The translations under genes were made by a program, and so were the position numbers. Below, in pieces: positions 61,988-64,000 of a stretch of DNA of 64,000 bases; position 1 is the stretch's first letter, and the number at the start of each line of letters is the position of its first letter. Below the pieces are notes generated by a model that saw nothing but the letters and a program-made list of their open reading frames with translations, ran no database searches and was not told the DNA's origin. Source of the DNA: Anaerocolumna sp. AGMB13025 (GTDB lineage Bacteria; Bacillota; Clostridia; Lachnospirales; Lachnospiraceae); NCBI RefSeq assembly GCF_029689925.1, contig NZ_CP121445.1, positions 4,324,501 to 4,388,500 of the forward strand, read 5' to 3'.

Positions 61988-62102
61988 CATTTTATAGAAA
62001 TGTGACTACTCTTATTTCTTTCCTTACTAAAGTACTTTACAGCCCCATAACCTATATGCTATTTTAAAATCAGAAATTCAAATCAGGAAAGGGGACCGGT
62101 AT

Positions 62103-62828
62103 ATGAGAATAAAAGGCGGTTACACAAGTTATGGACAATATATTGGGATATTAATGATGGATACAGTATTTCCACGGCTTATTGGAGATATCGGGAATGC
62201 GAGAACCTTTAAGATTCCTGTAAAATATTATACGGTTCGAAACCTGCAGACAGATAAATTAAATGCCTCTAACGCTGAACAATTATTACTAAAACCATTT
62301 ATCGAGGCTGCGAAAGAATTAGAAAAAGAAGGCTGCAAGGCAATCACCACCAGCTGCAGTTTTCTGACCGGATTTCAAAAACAGCTTGCTGATGCTGTTA
62401 CGATTCCTGTTTTTACGAATACACTGATTCTTGCTCCATTTATCCGCACCATGTTAAATGGCAGATTAAAGATCGGAATTTTAACAGAAAAGGCAGACCT
62501 TATTCATGATGATACCTTTAACCAGCTTGGCTGGTCATCGAAAGATATTCCCGTCAGTATCAGCGGAATGCCAGAGAATTCTCCTTTCTCAAGATTATTT
62601 ATTCAGGATAATCTGGAGGAGGATTTGGAAGTACTTGAGGAATGTATCAAAGAACTTACCCTAAGGCATATGGAGCAGAATCCTGATACCGGTGCAATCA
62701 TTCTGGAATGCACAAATTTTGCACCCTTTACTAATTTAATCCAGAACCTTTCCGGTGTTCCTGTCTTTGGAATAAACCAGTTACTGGAATACATGGACTC
62801 TTGTATCAGTGCACCGGAATATTATTGA
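62103..62828 (+). CDS. Asp/Glu/hydantoin racemase-like protein
   Basis: A 241-residue protein with the two-cysteine layout of the Asp/Glu racemase superfamily: the first in ITTSCSFLTGFQKQL and the second in IILECTNFAPF. A pseudo-twofold fold is suggested by the paired segments. Family members include aspartate racemase, hydantoin racemase, arylmalonate decarboxylase and maleate isomerase, so the reaction is a proton transfer at an acid's alpha-carbon or a double-bond isomerisation. Its neighbours act on 2-hydroxy and 2-oxo acids. GGAAAGGGG lies before the ATG. Confidence 0.8.
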   Translation: MRIKGGYTSYGQYIGILMMDTVFPRLIGDIGNARTFKIPVKYYTVRNLQTDKLNASNAEQLLLKPFIEAAKELEKEGCKAITTSCSFLTGFQKQLADAVTIPVFTNTLILAPFIRTMLNGRLKIGILTEKADLIHDDTFNQLGWSSKDIPVSISGMPENSPFSRLFIQDNLEEDLEVLEECIKELTLRHMEQNPDTGAIILECTNFAPFTNLIQNLSGVPVFGINQLLEYMDSCISAPEYY

Positions 62829-62888
62829 TTTTTTAAGGATGGAGAACTGCTAAAAATACTTTACTTTTTACTTAATGGCTACAAAATA

Positions 62889-62940
62889 TTTAACTCCCCT
62901 TAACGTATCGCTCTTAGCGAAAGGTCCAAGGGGAGTTAAA
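62889..62940. terminator. bidirectional terminator between racemase and AraC genes
   Basis: TTTAACTCCCCTT (62889-62901) and AAGGGGAGTTAAA (62928-62940) are perfect 13-base arms with a 26-base loop. T-rich DNA follows on both strands. It separates two convergent genes. Confidence 0.85.
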
Positions 62941-63096
62941 TTTATATAATAACTTCCATCATCCCTTAAACTATTGACAAGGTTCCACCCGGTTATTCAT
63001 TCACACCGCCGAAAGCTAACCCAGCTAAGTATATTTGATAATAGAAATAAAATTTAAATTCTCTTTTGATACTTGGAGCTTAAAAATTCAGACCTT

Positions 63097-63960
63097 CTAA
63101 TTAACTTCATAAAAAGATTTATATTCCGTAGGCGTACAGCGGTTTTTAGCTTTAAATACCCTGTTAAAGGTTGCAAGGCTGCTAAAACCGGACTTCATGG
63201 CAACCTGGGTTATGGTTAAAGCCGGATTAATCAGCAGTTTCTCAGCGCACATAATTCTCCTGTTAATTAAATAATCATAGCAGGATATATTCATAACCTC
63301 TTTAAAGAGACGAGTAAAATGATATTTACTAAAGCCTGCAATATCGGCAAGGTTATCCATTTTGATATCCTCGGTGCAATGTTCGTTGATATAGTTGCAC
63401 ACATTAAAAAACAGCTCTAAATACTCATGCCGTTTCTGGTTTTTCATTGTTGAAAGATTATCATTAAGATTAATGCATTTGCGCCCTAAGGTAGTAAAAA
63501 AACGGATTAGCATGGAATACGCGGAGGCCTCTCTAAAGGGCAGAGTCGAAAAATATTCAGAGGTTATATTAAAGATAAGAGTGGATAGCTCTTTATGTAT
63601 GTCAGGCATTGAGGACGGGGTAACCGTAACACAGGGGCGAAACATATGAAAGGCTGAATTGAAACCGCTGAGACTGTAAAGCAGAGTAGAATCAAATTGA
63701 AGAATGATGCGGTATCCAACAGGTGGCGCATATAATTGATGCAATTCTCCCGGTGGTATAATAATGATATCTTCCGCCTCCAGATTATAGGTAGTTTCAT
63801 TAATTACAATCTTATAATCATTTTCCACCGGCATTATGATCTCCGGATCGGTATGCCAATGCTGAGGGTAATCCTCATACTCTTTATTCGGATAAATACG
63901 TATTTTGAAATCCCCATGGTAGTCCACAATTTCATGAATCCCTTCTAAAAATTCGATCAT
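63097..63960 (-). CDS. AraC-family regulator with N-terminal cupin
   Basis: 287 residues. The N-terminal cupin has HWHTDPEIIMPVENDYKIVINETTYNLEAEDIIIIPPGELH, with the two His of the metal-binding box. The C-terminal 100 residues hold the AraC DNA-binding pair (IKMDNLADIAGFSKYHFTRLFKEVMN and ITQVAMKSGFSSLATFNRVFKAKN), ending in CTPTEYK. It probably senses a sugar. GGGGGAG precedes the ATG. The target genes are likely to lie upstream, beyond 64000. Confidence 0.92.
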   Translation of the reverse strand: MIEFLEGIHEIVDYHGDFKIRIYPNKEYEDYPQHWHTDPEIIMPVENDYKIVINETTYNLEAEDIIIIPPGELHQLYAPPVGYRIILQFDSTLLYSLSGFNSAFHMFRPCVTVTPSSMPDIHKELSTLIFNITSEYFSTLPFREASAYSMLIRFFTTLGRKCINLNDNLSTMKNQKRHEYLELFFNVCNYINEHCTEDIKMDNLADIAGFSKYHFTRLFKEVMNISCYDYLINRRIMCAEKLLINPALTITQVAMKSGFSSLATFNRVFKAKNRCTPTEYKSFYEVN

Positions 63961-64000
63961 AAACAGCTCCCCCTGCGATCCTCATTATATGGTAAATATC

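Overview
The window looks like a chromosomal segment of a low-GC, strictly anaerobic Gram-positive bacterium, most likely a Lachnospiraceae-type clostridium. This is inferred from AT-rich intergenic DNA, strong AGGAGG-type ribosome sites, frequent TTG starts, YesM/YesN-type two-component regulation, ECF vitamin/nucleoside-type transport, BspA-like leucine-rich repeat proteins, CD3324- and DUF5685-type families and a CsoR/P-type ATPase copper-type locus. No rRNA, tRNA, CRISPR array or prophage was seen. Most genes lie on the minus strand.

Layout. 1-7 kb: nitroreductase fragment, isochorismatase-like hydrolase, MFS exporter, then a tight minus-strand unit (DUF5685 - J-domain protein - membrane protein - AraC regulator) and an Nramp metal transporter. 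7-15.6 kb: four ABC half-exporters forming two heterodimeric pairs behind a LacI-family regulator. 16-19 kb: secreted BspA-like LRR protein with a metallophosphoesterase. 19.3 kb: IS3-family transposase remnant. 19.8-24.6 kb: sugar ABC importer (ATPase, permease, binding protein) with a sorbitol/xylitol-type dehydrogenase. 25-30 kb: lipoprotein binding protein + YesM sensor kinase + YesN regulator, the probable sensing unit for sugar uptake. 30-35 kb: NapH-like ferredoxin protein, small P-loop kinase, CsoR regulator and CPC P-type ATPase. 35-41.6 kb: uracil-DNA-glycosylase-like protein, two acetyltransferases, serine hydrolase, small HTH protein, ApbE flavin transferase and CwlD amidase. 41.8-45.7 kb: complete ECF transporter (S, T, A, A') co-transcribed with a uridine-phosphorylase-type enzyme. 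46-51 kb: MGMT-type protein, DUF1963 protein and a MoxR ATPase / VWA protein / LRR protein cassette. 51.7-53 kb: HXXEE membrane protein divergent from a TetR regulator. 53.3-62.8 kb: an acid-metabolism cluster (carrier, FAD oxidoreductase, aminotransferase, two D-2-hydroxyacid dehydrogenases of which one is frameshifted, AEC carrier) divergent from a PucR regulator and an Asp/Glu-racemase-like protein. 63-64 kb: AraC regulator.

The most unusual content is non-coding. (1) Two unrelated genes, a LacI regulator and a RimJ/L-type acetyltransferase, share a two-hairpin 5' leader just before their ribosome sites. (2) A 338-bp palindromic MITE-like element at 38.5-38.8 kb has an internally deleted relative at 7.05-7.16 kb. 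(3) Three promoters of the acid-metabolism cluster carry a pseudopalindrome TGGACA-N3-TGT(A/C)(T/C)A, which defines a local regulon. (4) A strong terminator stands 38 bases before the FAD oxidoreductase start, suggesting attenuation. (5) At least six unrelated short tandem-repeat arrays (11-38 bp units, several of exactly 17 bp) lie only in intergenic gaps, and one of them appears to be built from the 3' arm of a transcription terminator.
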